Assembly: GCA_934255515.1 (NCBI GenBank)
Contig: CAKQON010000003.1
Span: 12,439 to 76,438 of the forward strand
Direction of reading: 5' to 3'
Source: an uncultured Sutterella sp.
Lineage (GTDB): Bacteria; Pseudomonadota; Gammaproteobacteria; Burkholderiales; Burkholderiaceae_F
Length of the DNA stretch: 64,000 nt
Position 1 is the stretch's first letter. Every line of letters begins with the position of its first letter. Below the pieces are notes generated by a model. It did no database searches. It had not been told where the DNA came from and saw nothing but the letters and a program-made list of their open reading frames with translations. Shown here one piece after another: positions 24,719 to 32,993 of the stretch. Made by a program: the position numbers and the translations under genes.

Positions 24719-27322
24719 TCAGCCTTCCGCCTTCTTTGTCCTGCGGGCCGCAGGCTTCGCGGCGCTCTTCTTTGCTGCGGTCCTGCGCACAGGCTTCTTA
24801 GCCGCTGCCGACTCTTCCTCAGTCTCTGCAGATTTCGCCGCCTCTTTTGCGGCGTCTTTTTCCCGCTTTTCGAATTCGAAGGCTACTGTCTTCTTCTTCG
24901 GATCCCAGACGAGATAAGACTTGAAGGGGCGGTTCGTGCGCTTGGAAATAAAGCCGTCGAGCAGATGCGTCTTGCCCTCCGCCAGAAGCGTGGCCACTTC
25001 CTCGCGCGTAATCGTCCGCTGCAGAATCGTGCGGCTCATGCGGAAAGTGCAGGTGCGGGGTTCATTGACAGCGTGCTCGCAGATGTAGTGATCGCCAAGC
25101 TCAAGAACGCGGCCGCGGCAAAGCGGGCAGTCGCCCACAACCGGAGCTGAAGCTATTTTCTCTGCGCCGACTTCCGGGCGTTCCTCAAAGTCAAAGCGCA
25201 TCCCCCATTGCCCCGTTTCCTTGTCTTTTTCAAGCACAAGCTCGCTCTCAAAGGGGAATCCTCTGCGGCTGACGAAACCCGTGAGAGGCCCCACGCGATG
25301 ATTGGCGAGAAGTTCCTCAACCTCTTCGGCTTCAAAAGCACGACCCGAAGGGTGTTTTGAAAGCGAGAAATAGCAGCCGGGCGTCGTGCAGGCAAAACGC
25401 TTGTAGTTTTCAACGATTTCGCCGCCGCAGGCCGGGCATCTGTTCTTGAAGTGAATGGGATTGACGATCGGCACGCTGTCGCCTTCGTACTGTTTGGCAA
25501 CAGCGACCATGTTTTCCGTCATTTTGCGGATTTCCGCCATGAAGTCGTCGCGCGATCCCTGACTATGTTCAATCTGAGCGAGCTTGTACTCCCATTCCGC
25601 CGTGAGCCTCGGTTGCGTGAGCTCGTCGATGCGAAGACCGCGCACGAGCTGCATGAGCTGGAATGCCTTGGCATTGGGCACAAGCGCACGCTCTTCGCGA
25701 CGCAGATACTTCTGCTCAATGAGGCCCTCAATGGTCTGCGCGCGGGTTGCCGGCGTACCGAGTCCCTTTTCCGCCATGGCATCGCGCAGCTCGTCCGCTT
25801 CAAGCTTCTTGCCTGCAGACTCCATCGCGGAAAGGAGGGTCGCATCCGTAAAGCGCGCTGGCGGCCTCGTCTGATCGGCAAAAGACTCAATATGCGTCGT
25901 CAGAACCTTCTCGCCGTTTGAAACGGGGACAAGATCGCTCTGCGTGCGCACGGCCCTCGAAGCCACTTCCATCCAGCCCGGTTTCGTAAGCACTTTTCCT
26001 TCCGTCAGGAAGACCTCGCCCTCAACCAGGGTGCGGCGGGTTGTGACGTTGAATTCAGCGGCGGGAAAGAAGACCGCCATAAAGCGGCGCACGACGAGGT
26101 CGTAGATCTTCTGCTCGGTTTCATCAAGCCCATTTGGAATTTCACCCGTCGGGATAATCGCAAAGTGGTCGCTGATCTTCTTGTTGTCGAAAACCCGCTT
26201 GTCATGCGGATTCACCCAGCCGTTCGTCAGAATCTTGGCGGAATAGGCGTCGTATTCGGGAAGCTTCTGCAGATGAGCAAGCGTTTCCTTTACCGTCGGC
26301 GCATAGTCGTCAGGCAGTGCTTTGGCATCCGTACGTGGATAGGTCAGCACCTTGTGGCGTTCATAGAGGCGCTGTGCAATGGCAAGCGTCATCTTGGCAG
26401 GGAACCCGAAACGGCTGTTGGCCTCACGCTGCAGCGACGTAAGATCGAAAAGCGCAGGCGCAAGCGATGTCGCTTTTCTGCTTTGTTCCGTTACCGTACC
26501 CTCGCGGCCTGAGCACTTTGCGACAATTCTCTCGGCATCGGCCGCGCTCCAGATGCGGTCGGCGCGAAGCTCTGCCGGCATGCCCTTCGTTTTCGTAAAG
26601 TCAGGAGCAATCCACTTGCCTTCATACTCGCCGGCCGCAGCCTTGAAGGTGGCGTGGACTTCCCAGTAATCCTTCGGCTTGAAGTGATTGATTTCCTCCT
26701 CACGCGCGACCACGATCGCGAGCGTCGGCGTCTGTACGCGGCCGACGGTTGTAAGGAAAAAGCCACCATCCTTGGAATTAAAGGCAGTCAGCGCACGCGT
26801 GCCGTTGATGCCGACAAGCCAGTCCGCTTCGGAACGGCTCCTTGCAGCTGCTTCGAGCGGCTTCATTTCTTCATCGGAGCGCAGCTGTGTAAAAGCTTCC
26901 TGAATGGAAGCCTTCGTCATCGACTGCAGCCACAGTCTGCGGATCGGCTTTTTGCTGCCGCAGGCCTGAATGATGTAGCGGAAGATGAGTTCGCCCTCGC
27001 GCCCCGCATCGCATGCATTGATGAGATCCGTGACAGAACGGCTACGGATTTTTTTAGCCAGCGCCGTGTATTTGCTCTCCGACTTCTTAATCGGCTGCAA
27101 ATCGAAGTAGGGCGGAATAACCGGCAGATTTGCAAACGACCAGCGCCCGCGCTTGACGTCATATTCCTCCGGCGCCTTGATTTCAAGTAGATGTCCCACT
27201 GCCGACCCGATGATCATGTCGTCGCGCGCCCAGAACTCGCCGTCTTTCTTAAAGCCGCCGAGAGCACGGGCGATATCGCCTGCTACTGACGGTTTTTCTG
27301 CAATCACCAGGGTCTGCGCCAT
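24719..27322 (-). CDS. topB: DNA topoisomerase III
   Basis: This type IA topoisomerase decatenates DNA. The TOPRIM domain opens with TLVIAEKPSVAGDIARALGG and includes NACDAGREGELIFRYI. The active tyrosine is in LTYPRTDAKALPDDY. Two C-terminal zinc-ribbon-like segments are seen (CPACGG with CTTPGC, and CPLCRG with CEHAVNEPRTC). The last roughly 50 residues form a basic lysine/alanine/arginine tail that probably binds DNA. At 867 residues it is longer than E. coli TopB (653) because of these C-terminal parts, a form common in betaproteobacteria. It lies just after dprA on the same strand but behind a terminator. Confidence 0.93.
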   Translation of the reverse strand: MAQTLVIAEKPSVAGDIARALGGFKKDGEFWARDDMIIGSAVGHLLEIKAPEEYDVKRGRWSFANLPVIPPYFDLQPIKKSESKYTALAKKIRSRSVTDLINACDAGREGELIFRYIIQACGSKKPIRRLWLQSMTKASIQEAFTQLRSDEEMKPLEAAARSRSEADWLVGINGTRALTAFNSKDGGFFLTTVGRVQTPTLAIVVAREEEINHFKPKDYWEVHATFKAAAGEYEGKWIAPDFTKTKGMPAELRADRIWSAADAERIVAKCSGREGTVTEQSRKATSLAPALFDLTSLQREANSRFGFPAKMTLAIAQRLYERHKVLTYPRTDAKALPDDYAPTVKETLAHLQKLPEYDAYSAKILTNGWVNPHDKRVFDNKKISDHFAIIPTGEIPNGLDETEQKIYDLVVRRFMAVFFPAAEFNVTTRRTLVEGEVFLTEGKVLTKPGWMEVASRAVRTQSDLVPVSNGEKVLTTHIESFADQTRPPARFTDATLLSAMESAGKKLEADELRDAMAEKGLGTPATRAQTIEGLIEQKYLRREERALVPNAKAFQLMQLVRGLRIDELTQPRLTAEWEYKLAQIEHSQGSRDDFMAEIRKMTENMVAVAKQYEGDSVPIVNPIHFKNRCPACGGEIVENYKRFACTTPGCYFSLSKHPSGRAFEAEEVEELLANHRVGPLTGFVSRRGFPFESELVLEKDKETGQWGMRFDFEERPEVGAEKIASAPVVGDCPLCRGRVLELGDHYICEHAVNEPRTCTFRMSRTILQRTITREEVATLLAEGKTHLLDGFISKRTNRPFKSYLVWDPKKKTVAFEFEKREKDAAKEAAKSAETEEESAAAKKPVRRTAAKKSAAKPAARRTKKAEG

Positions 27323-27372
27323 GGCATTTTCTCCTTACGACGGAAGCGGTCTGAAGTGGGTTTAGGTTCTGA

Positions 27373-27415
27373 AAAGAAAAAATCAGGCATCCCGCTTGCG
27401 CGCAGGACAGCCTGA
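27373..27415 (-). terminator. Terminator after the dprA-like gene
   Basis: On the minus strand TCAGGC (27415-27410) pairs with GCCTGA (27388-27383), with partial pairing inside, followed by TTTTTTCTTTTC. This would end the dprA transcript ahead of topB. Confidence 0.65.
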
Positions 27416-27432
27416 AAAGCAGGCGCATTATG

Positions 27433-28344
27433 TCATTTTTGTGCCGCCGGATTTTCTATGTCGAGATCCCTCAATGTTTCGACGAGCATAGCGCCTTCGC
27501 GTATAAGCGCATTCGCACCTCGGGAGAGTGGATTATGAATGCTCCCCGGAATAGCTCCGACAAGGCTGCCAAGCTCAGCCGCCTTGCGCGCGACATCGAG
27601 TATAGGTGCGTGGCGCTCTGCCTCAATAATAAGCAGCCGCTTCGCAAACCCGGCGAGAAGACCATCTCGCAGAGCTTTTGAAGATTCACTCTGGGATGCA
27701 TCGGGAAGCTCCGCTGAGATAAGAAGACCTCCGGCGGCAAGAAGCGCCTTAAGCAGTCCGGCCAATTCCCGGGGCGCCCGAGCCGTGCCGGAAGCAAGAA
27801 ATGCTGCCGGCGGAACTCCGTTATGCGCGGAAAGCGCGCCGGAAACGGCAGCTGCAGGAATCCCCGGCTCAGCCGGCACCAACACGGTCATGCCTGCCTC
27901 AGAAATAGCCTTTCCGAAGAACTCAGCATTCCGCAGACCTTCGTCGTCCGCAGAAGCTGATCCGCAAATTGTGACTGCCTCCCGCAATAAGAGCGACTCA
28001 CTTCCTCGTGTAAACAACAGAAGCGGCGCCGTTCCGCTTTCGATGAGGCCTGCCGGATACAGTGAATCCGCAATGGTGAGCACGCCGGCCTCCGGAGTGC
28101 TCAGAAGTCTTTCGACGGCGGCATCCGCGTCATCGTCCGCTGCACCCCGGGCAGCCGCTACAACGCCTTCGGCAGCCGGCATCCCGACAATCCTTGCCAG
28201 ATCAGCAAGCGACCCTGCAAGTACAGTTTCCGCACTGCCGAAAGCCTTCAGCAGCCTGACGACTCCGAAAGTATCCAGATTGCGTGCAAGCCGCAGCTTT
28301 ATCCAGTTGCGCACATCTTCCTGATTCGACTCTGTTACGCGCAT
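27433..28344 (-). CDS. Divergent DprA/Smf-family protein
   Basis: A 303-residue protein. The C-terminal stretch PGSIHNPLSRGANALIREGA is a clear DprA signature, and the N-terminal part resembles the SAM/HhH region (RLLKAFGSAETVL). DprA binds incoming single-stranded DNA and loads RecA in transformation. The Rossmann-fold hallmarks are degraded. The GSR motif reads GSA, SGxARGID is replaced by PAEPGIP, and the FPRRNRIIAGLS region reads SSKALRDGLLAGFA. The winged-helix tail is missing. It may have lost DNA binding or taken another role. It is divergent from def, the usual DprA position near def-fmt. Confidence 0.75.
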   Translation of the reverse strand: MRVTESNQEDVRNWIKLRLARNLDTFGVVRLLKAFGSAETVLAGSLADLARIVGMPAAEGVVAAARGAADDDADAAVERLLSTPEAGVLTIADSLYPAGLIESGTAPLLLFTRGSESLLLREAVTICGSASADDEGLRNAEFFGKAISEAGMTVLVPAEPGIPAAAVSGALSAHNGVPPAAFLASGTARAPRELAGLLKALLAAGGLLISAELPDASQSESSKALRDGLLAGFAKRLLIIEAERHAPILDVARKAAELGSLVGAIPGSIHNPLSRGANALIREGAMLVETLRDLDIENPAAQK

Positions 28345-28387
28345 TGCTTCCTGTTCTCCCGGAGCATTTCCTCAATCTGCACAAGGT

Positions 28388-28393
28388 TATAAT
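28388..28393 (+). promoter_or_regulatory. Likely -10 element for def
   Basis: A perfect TATAAT lies 55 bases before the def start in the dprA/def gap. No good -35 is present at 16-18 bases upstream, so the promoter may need an activator or be weak. Confidence 0.4.
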
Positions 28394-28447
28394 TCTCGGC
28401 CTTTTCATGTACATCCGGCTTCCCGCCATCGCGGGGAGGAGTATTCC

Positions 28448-28984
28448 GTGGCTTTGCTTCCCGTACTTCAGTATCCGCATCCTGCACTTGCCGCAAAGGC
28501 CGAGCGCATCGACGTTTTCGGCGAAGACCTTCAGCGCCTGGCTGCCGACATGGCTGAAACCATGTATGCCGCTCCCGGCGTCGGTCTCGCCGCCAATCAG
28601 GTAGGCATTCTCAAGCGCATTATCGTCATCGACGTTACTGACGATAAAACCGGCCTGCGCGTTCTCTGCAATCCTGAAATCATTGAAGCGAGTGAAGAAG
28701 TTCAGGATCACGAGGAAGGCTGTCTTTCCCTCAAGGGGCTTTACGAACACGTAAAGCGCCCGGCGCATGTTCGCGTTCGCGCACAGGATGCCACCGGCAA
28801 GGAAATTGAACTCGACTGCACCGGGCTTCTTGCCGTCTGCGTGCAGCATGAAATGGATCATCTGGACGGTATCGTCTTTATCGATCACCTCTCCATGCTC
28901 AAGAAGCAGCGTGCCTGCACCAAGCTGCGCAAGCTCCGCCGTGAGGAGCGGGAGAGGGATAAGGAAAAAGCCGCCCGCCGCTGA
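28448..28984 (+). CDS. def: Peptide deformylase
   Basis: This metalloenzyme removes the formyl group from nascent proteins. All three motifs are intact: GVGLAANQVG, EGCLSLKG (metal-binding cysteine) and QHEMDHLDG (HExxH-type metal site). The 178-residue length is normal. The start is GTG at 28448, with a strong GGAGGA ribosome binding site six to seven bases upstream. The fmt gene, its usual operon partner, lies about 1 kb downstream, beyond an inverted hydrolase gene. Confidence 0.97.
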   Translation: MALLPVLQYPHPALAAKAERIDVFGEDLQRLAADMAETMYAAPGVGLAANQVGILKRIIVIDVTDDKTGLRVLCNPEIIEASEEVQDHEEGCLSLKGLYEHVKRPAHVRVRAQDATGKEIELDCTGLLAVCVQHEMDHLDGIVFIDHLSMLKKQRACTKLRKLRREERERDKEKAARR

Positions 28985-29003
28985 AGAATCCGCATCCCGC
29001 GCA

Positions 29004-29924
29004 TCATGCCGGATGCGCGTGGCACTCTTCGGCAATCCATTTTGCATACGCTCCCATCAGAGATGGCGGCAGCTGATGACCGAGGCCTTCAACGGAAATG
29101 AGCTTTGCTCCCCGAATAAGTCTTGCCGTTTCTTCTCCTGCCGCAAAAGGCAGGAGCGGATCATCCGTACCGTGGATGACGAGCGTCGGCGTGCGCAACT
29201 GTCTTACGGCCTTTGCCCGGTTTCCGCTGGCAAGCAGTGCTATCAGCTGTCGACGCGTCGCAATGGGATCGTATCCGATGCGCGGCGCACTTTTTATCGC
29301 ATCCTCCAGCTCTTCCGGGGTCGGCCTGTATTTCGATCCTGAAAGCGCCGTCAGAACAGTCTTGAAGTGCGCCTTGAGCGCCTCCGGTGAGGATGCATCT
29401 CCGGTTCCCGCAACAGCAAGAATAGCGCGAAGAGAACCCAAACCCGTTTTGGGGTTCCCGACTGCTGACGAAATGGACGTGAGCGTAGCCACCCGATTCG
29501 GACACTGCGTTGCGAAAACCTGCGCGATCATGCCGCCCATCGAGACGCCAGCCACATGTACTCGGCGGATGCCGAGATGATCAAGCAGCCGCTCGATATC
29601 GAGCGCCATATCTTCAAGCGCATATTCGCCGGTAACAGAAAGTCCGAGCACAGTTCGCACGATTGCCCGGGCGACAGCCCCTCGGCCCGGCTGCCAGCCG
29701 ATAAATCGGGACGAAGCGCCGGCATCCCGATTGTCGGGCGTAATCACCTGGAATCCATCTGCCAGAAGCCCGGAAATAATGCCTTCGGGCCATGCCTCCA
29801 TCGAAAGACCAAGCCCCATCAGAAGCACCACTGCCGGCGCCTCGTAGTCGCCATAGCGGCGATAGGCATAAGTGAAGCCGCCTGCATTCAAATATTGAAG
29901 CTCTTCCATAACATCAGAATCCAT
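29004..29924 (-). CDS. Alpha/beta hydrolase of unknown substrate
   Basis: A 306-residue cytosolic-looking alpha/beta hydrolase. The nucleophile serine is in GVSMGG (nucleophile elbow), the acid is in GTDDPLLPF and the histidine is in GLGHQLP, so the catalytic triad appears complete. VVLLMGLGLSMEAW forms the oxyanion region. The long cap section (about 150-215) suggests an esterase, lactonase or related enzyme, but the substrate cannot be read. It lies inverted between def and fmt, which are normally adjacent. A downstream ATG at 29909 is an alternative start. Confidence 0.75.
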   Translation of the reverse strand: MDSDVMEELQYLNAGGFTYAYRRYGDYEAPAVVLLMGLGLSMEAWPEGIISGLLADGFQVITPDNRDAGASSRFIGWQPGRGAVARAIVRTVLGLSVTGEYALEDMALDIERLLDHLGIRRVHVAGVSMGGMIAQVFATQCPNRVATLTSISSAVGNPKTGLGSLRAILAVAGTGDASSPEALKAHFKTVLTALSGSKYRPTPEELEDAIKSAPRIGYDPIATRRQLIALLASGNRAKAVRQLRTPTLVIHGTDDPLLPFAAGEETARLIRGAKLISVEGLGHQLPPSLMGAYAKWIAEECHAHPA

Positions 29925-30010
29925 CTCTTCTGGCCTTATCGAGGCATCGTAGTCGATCCCTCTAAAATAGCGGGCGATTCTGAATAAAACTTCCCTTTCA
30001 GGCTTTCCTC

Positions 30011-30973
30011 ATGAAGATCATTTTTGCCGGTACGCCGGACTTTGCCGCTGAAGCTCTGCGTGCGCTTGCGGACAACGGTCATGACATTGCTCTCGTGCTC
30101 ACTCAGCCCGACCGTCCAAGCGGCCGAGGCATGAAGCTCACCCCATCACCGGTCAAAGTGCTTGCCGAATCCCTTAGCATTCCTGTGGAAACTCCCGCAA
30201 CGCTGAGCCTCAAAAGAGATCCTGAAGGGGCCGCAGCAATGCATGAAAAGCTTCGCGGCATCAACGCCGATCTTCTGGTTGTCGCGGCATACGGACTGAT
30301 TCTCCCAGAGCCCGTTCTCAACTGCGCGCGCGGCATCGGGAAAGCTGGCGACATTAAAGCGATCAACATTCATGCAAGTCTGCTGCCGCGCTGGCGCGGC
30401 GCAGCGCCTATTGCCCGGGCGATTGAAGCTGGCGACGCTGAAACAGGCGTCACGCTCATGAAGATGGAGCTGGGGCTCGATACCGGTCCCATGGTGCTCG
30501 TGGAAAAGACGAAAATCGTCGATGACGATACGCATCTTTCCCTCACGGAGAAGCTCGCACGCATCGGAGCGCAGCTTCTGATCAAAGCGCTTGAAAAGCC
30601 CGGCGATCTCGAATGCACTCCGCAGCCCGAGGAAGGCGTGCTTTATGCAGAAAAGCTTTTGAAATCCGAAAGTCGAATTGACTGGAATGAGAGCGCCAAA
30701 GTCATTGCCCGCCGCATGCGCGCATTCACGCCGTTCCCCGGACTGCAGTTTGAGTACAAGGACAATCCCGTCAAGGTCTGGCAGGCAGAGGCCCATGAAT
30801 GGCCGTCCGATGCCGCTCCGGGCACCGTTCTGAAAGCTGACGACGCCCTGCTGGTTCAGTGCGGTGAAGGAGCGCTCTCAATGGCCATCCTGCAGCGTGC
30901 GGGAAAGCCGCGCATGCCCGCTCATTCGGCCATCCAAAGCCTCGGCATTCAACCGGGCGACACGCTCAAATAA
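30011..30973 (+). CDS. fmt: Methionyl-tRNA formyltransferase
   Basis: The enzyme formylates initiator Met-tRNA with 10-formyl-tetrahydrofolate. IIFAGTPDFAAEALRAL opens the N-terminal domain. HASLLPRWRGAAPIARAIEAGD is the folate-binding and catalytic motif (N, H and D present in the SLLP region). The C-terminal OB-like domain ends near KPRMPAHSAIQSLGIQPGDTLK. At 320 residues it is of normal length. The gene heads the fmt-rsmB-DUF4390-ntrYX string. Confidence 0.96.
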   Translation: MKIIFAGTPDFAAEALRALADNGHDIALVLTQPDRPSGRGMKLTPSPVKVLAESLSIPVETPATLSLKRDPEGAAAMHEKLRGINADLLVVAAYGLILPEPVLNCARGIGKAGDIKAINIHASLLPRWRGAAPIARAIEAGDAETGVTLMKMELGLDTGPMVLVEKTKIVDDDTHLSLTEKLARIGAQLLIKALEKPGDLECTPQPEEGVLYAEKLLKSESRIDWNESAKVIARRMRAFTPFPGLQFEYKDNPVKVWQAEAHEWPSDAAPGTVLKADDALLVQCGEGALSMAILQRAGKPRMPAHSAIQSLGIQPGDTLK

Positions 30974-31020
30974 CGGCTCTGTCAGCTTTCGACACTCTTC
31001 ATTGCAAGTGACCATTTCCC

Positions 31021-32367
31021 ATGACTCATGAATCTCCGGAAGCCGTAAAGCAGACCAGACAACTCCCGCTCCGCAGACTGCTCTCGCTTGCCGCCACGGC
31101 ACGTAAACAGATGAAGGGAGGCTCATCCTTTGCTGCGGCGCTTGATGCTGCAGCAGAGGGATTGCAGTCTCACGCACGCGCCGCGCTGCAGTCGATTCTT
31201 TACGACGTTATGCGCAACCTCGCGCTTACCGGCGCTCTGTCAAGAAAGCTTCTCAATAATCCTCCTCCGCCGCCGGTACAGAACATTCTCGAAGCAGCGC
31301 TCGCTCTTCTCATTACGAAGCGCTACAACGAATTCACGCTTGTAAGCGAAGCCGTGAATGCTATTCGCGCAGATAAGCGCACGCAGCGCTTTTCCGGCCT
31401 CGTCAATGCAGTCCTGCGCCGTTTCCTGCGCGAAAGCAATGTACTTCTTAAAGATCTGAACAAAATTCCGGAAGTGCGCTTTAATGCGCCGTCCTGGTGG
31501 ATTGAGAAGATCCGCGCCTCGTATCCGCAGGAATGGGAGAGAATTCTTCTGCTCCAGCGCCAGCACGCGCCGATGACGCTGAGGGTTAACGTCCGCCGGA
31601 CCACGCCGGCAGCATATCTGGAGCGGCTCAAGCAGGCCGGAATCCCTGCCCGCCAAATTGGGCTTGAAGCCGTTCTTCTTGAAAAACCGCTGCCCGTTCA
31701 TGAAATACCTGGCTTTGTCGAGGGGGATGTATCCGTACAGGATGCCGGAGCACAGCTTGCCGCGCACTTTCTCCCCGTCCGGGCAGGCGATCGCGTCTTG
31801 GATGCCTGCGCTGCGCCCGGCGGGAAAACGGCTCATCTGCTCGAGCTTGCTGATTGCCGGGTTACAGCGCTGGAGGTTGCTCCCGGCCGGGCGGAACTGA
31901 TCCGCGAAACGCTTGAACGTCTCGGCCTCTCCGCGGAAGTTCGCGCTGCGGATGCAGCAGACACCCAAAAGTGGCTCTCTGGCCCCCCCTTTGATGCCAT
32001 TCTCCTCGATGCCCCCTGCACCGCCAGCGGCATCGTAAGGCGCCAGCCGGATGTCCCCTGGTCGCGCCGCCCCGAAGACATCCGCCGGCTTGCCAATGAG
32101 CAAAAAAGGATTCTGGAAGCGCTCTGGCCGTGTCTGAAAACGAACGGACATCTGCTCTTCTGCACCTGCTCGCTCTTTCCTCAGGAAGGCCCTCTGCAGA
32201 TCAAGGAATTTCTCGCTCGTCACCCGGATGCTTCGATGGCGCCGCTTGGCGAAACAGGGATCGGTATGATGAACCTTGTTCCGACAGAAGACGGCATCTG
32301 GCCCAATCCGCAAATGCTTCCTTCCGTGCACGACGGCTTTTTCTACGCACTGCTCAAAAAGAATTAG
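31021..32367 (+). CDS. rsmB: RsmB, 16S rRNA (cytosine-967-C5)-methyltransferase
   Basis: It methylates C967 of 16S rRNA. The N-terminal NusB-like RNA-binding domain covers about 1-150. The SAM site is seen as VLDACAAPGGKTAHLLELA. The catalytic cysteines lie in LLDAPCTASGIVRRQPDV and HLLFCTCSLFPQEG. At 448 residues it is of usual length. It lies 47 bp downstream of fmt in the same direction. Confidence 0.94.
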   Translation: MTHESPEAVKQTRQLPLRRLLSLAATARKQMKGGSSFAAALDAAAEGLQSHARAALQSILYDVMRNLALTGALSRKLLNNPPPPPVQNILEAALALLITKRYNEFTLVSEAVNAIRADKRTQRFSGLVNAVLRRFLRESNVLLKDLNKIPEVRFNAPSWWIEKIRASYPQEWERILLLQRQHAPMTLRVNVRRTTPAAYLERLKQAGIPARQIGLEAVLLEKPLPVHEIPGFVEGDVSVQDAGAQLAAHFLPVRAGDRVLDACAAPGGKTAHLLELADCRVTALEVAPGRAELIRETLERLGLSAEVRAADAADTQKWLSGPPFDAILLDAPCTASGIVRRQPDVPWSRRPEDIRRLANEQKRILEALWPCLKTNGHLLFCTCSLFPQEGPLQIKEFLARHPDASMAPLGETGIGMMNLVPTEDGIWPNPQMLPSVHDGFFYALLKKN

Positions 32368-32387
32368 TTTTCCGCAGTTTCTCCGGC

Positions 32388-32990
32388 ATGTTACTTTCCC
32401 GAACCTTCAGCTTCTCACGCATCGCTGCGCCTCTTTTATGCGCGGCGATGCTTGCGGCTGCCGGTTCGGCGGAAGCGGCAAGAGCAGAACTCATGAGTGC
32501 CGCACTCACCGTTGATGAGCCAGGCGAGCGTCCGGGCCTCTTCATAGAGGCGCATTACGAGTTTGACCTTCCAATGCCGTTGGTCGATGCCATGCACCGC
32601 GGCATTGCGCTCTACTTCACCTACCAATTTGAACTTTCAAAAGACCGCTGGTACTGGTTCGACAAAAATATCGCAGAAAGCGACTTCAACATCCGTCTGG
32701 CATTCAACCCGCTCACCCGACGCTATGCCGTTTCCTACAGCGGCATTTCTCTCAATTTTGATACGCTAGAAGAAGCGCTTCCCTACATCAAAAACATCCG
32801 GCGCTGGCGCGTGGCGTCGACCCGGGATACTGCCGATTCAGGCCTTACTGCCTGCATCCGCTTTTATCTGGATGCAGGCAAGCTCCCGAAACCCATGCAG
32901 GTAACGAACCATGATTCAGGCGACTGGACCGTGGAGAGCGATTGGACACCTATAGCGCTGCCGAAGGATCTGGCGCACGAGGAGGATTAA
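32388..32990 (+). CDS. DUF4390 protein, exported
   Basis: A 200-residue protein with an N-terminal signal peptide (FSRIAAPLLCAAMLAAAGSAEA). The mature part matches the DUF4390 pattern between rsmB and ntrY in betaproteobacteria: YEFDLPMPLVDAMHRGIALYFTYQFEL, then WYWFD and RRYAVSYSG. Function is unknown. Its constant place before a two-component sensor suggests a periplasmic partner of NtrY, but that is inference. A longer frame starting at 32130 overlaps rsmB and is rejected. Confidence 0.8.
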   Translation: MLLSRTFSFSRIAAPLLCAAMLAAAGSAEAARAELMSAALTVDEPGERPGLFIEAHYEFDLPMPLVDAMHRGIALYFTYQFELSKDRWYWFDKNIAESDFNIRLAFNPLTRRYAVSYSGISLNFDTLEEALPYIKNIRRWRVASTRDTADSGLTACIRFYLDAGKLPKPMQVTNHDSGDWTVESDWTPIALPKDLAHEED

Positions 32991-32993
32991 GTC

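Noticed and set aside
28991-29017. Terminator between def and the convergent hydrolase
   Set aside because: CGCATCC/GGATGCG can pair, but no T-tract follows on either strand and the hydrolase stop codon lies inside it.
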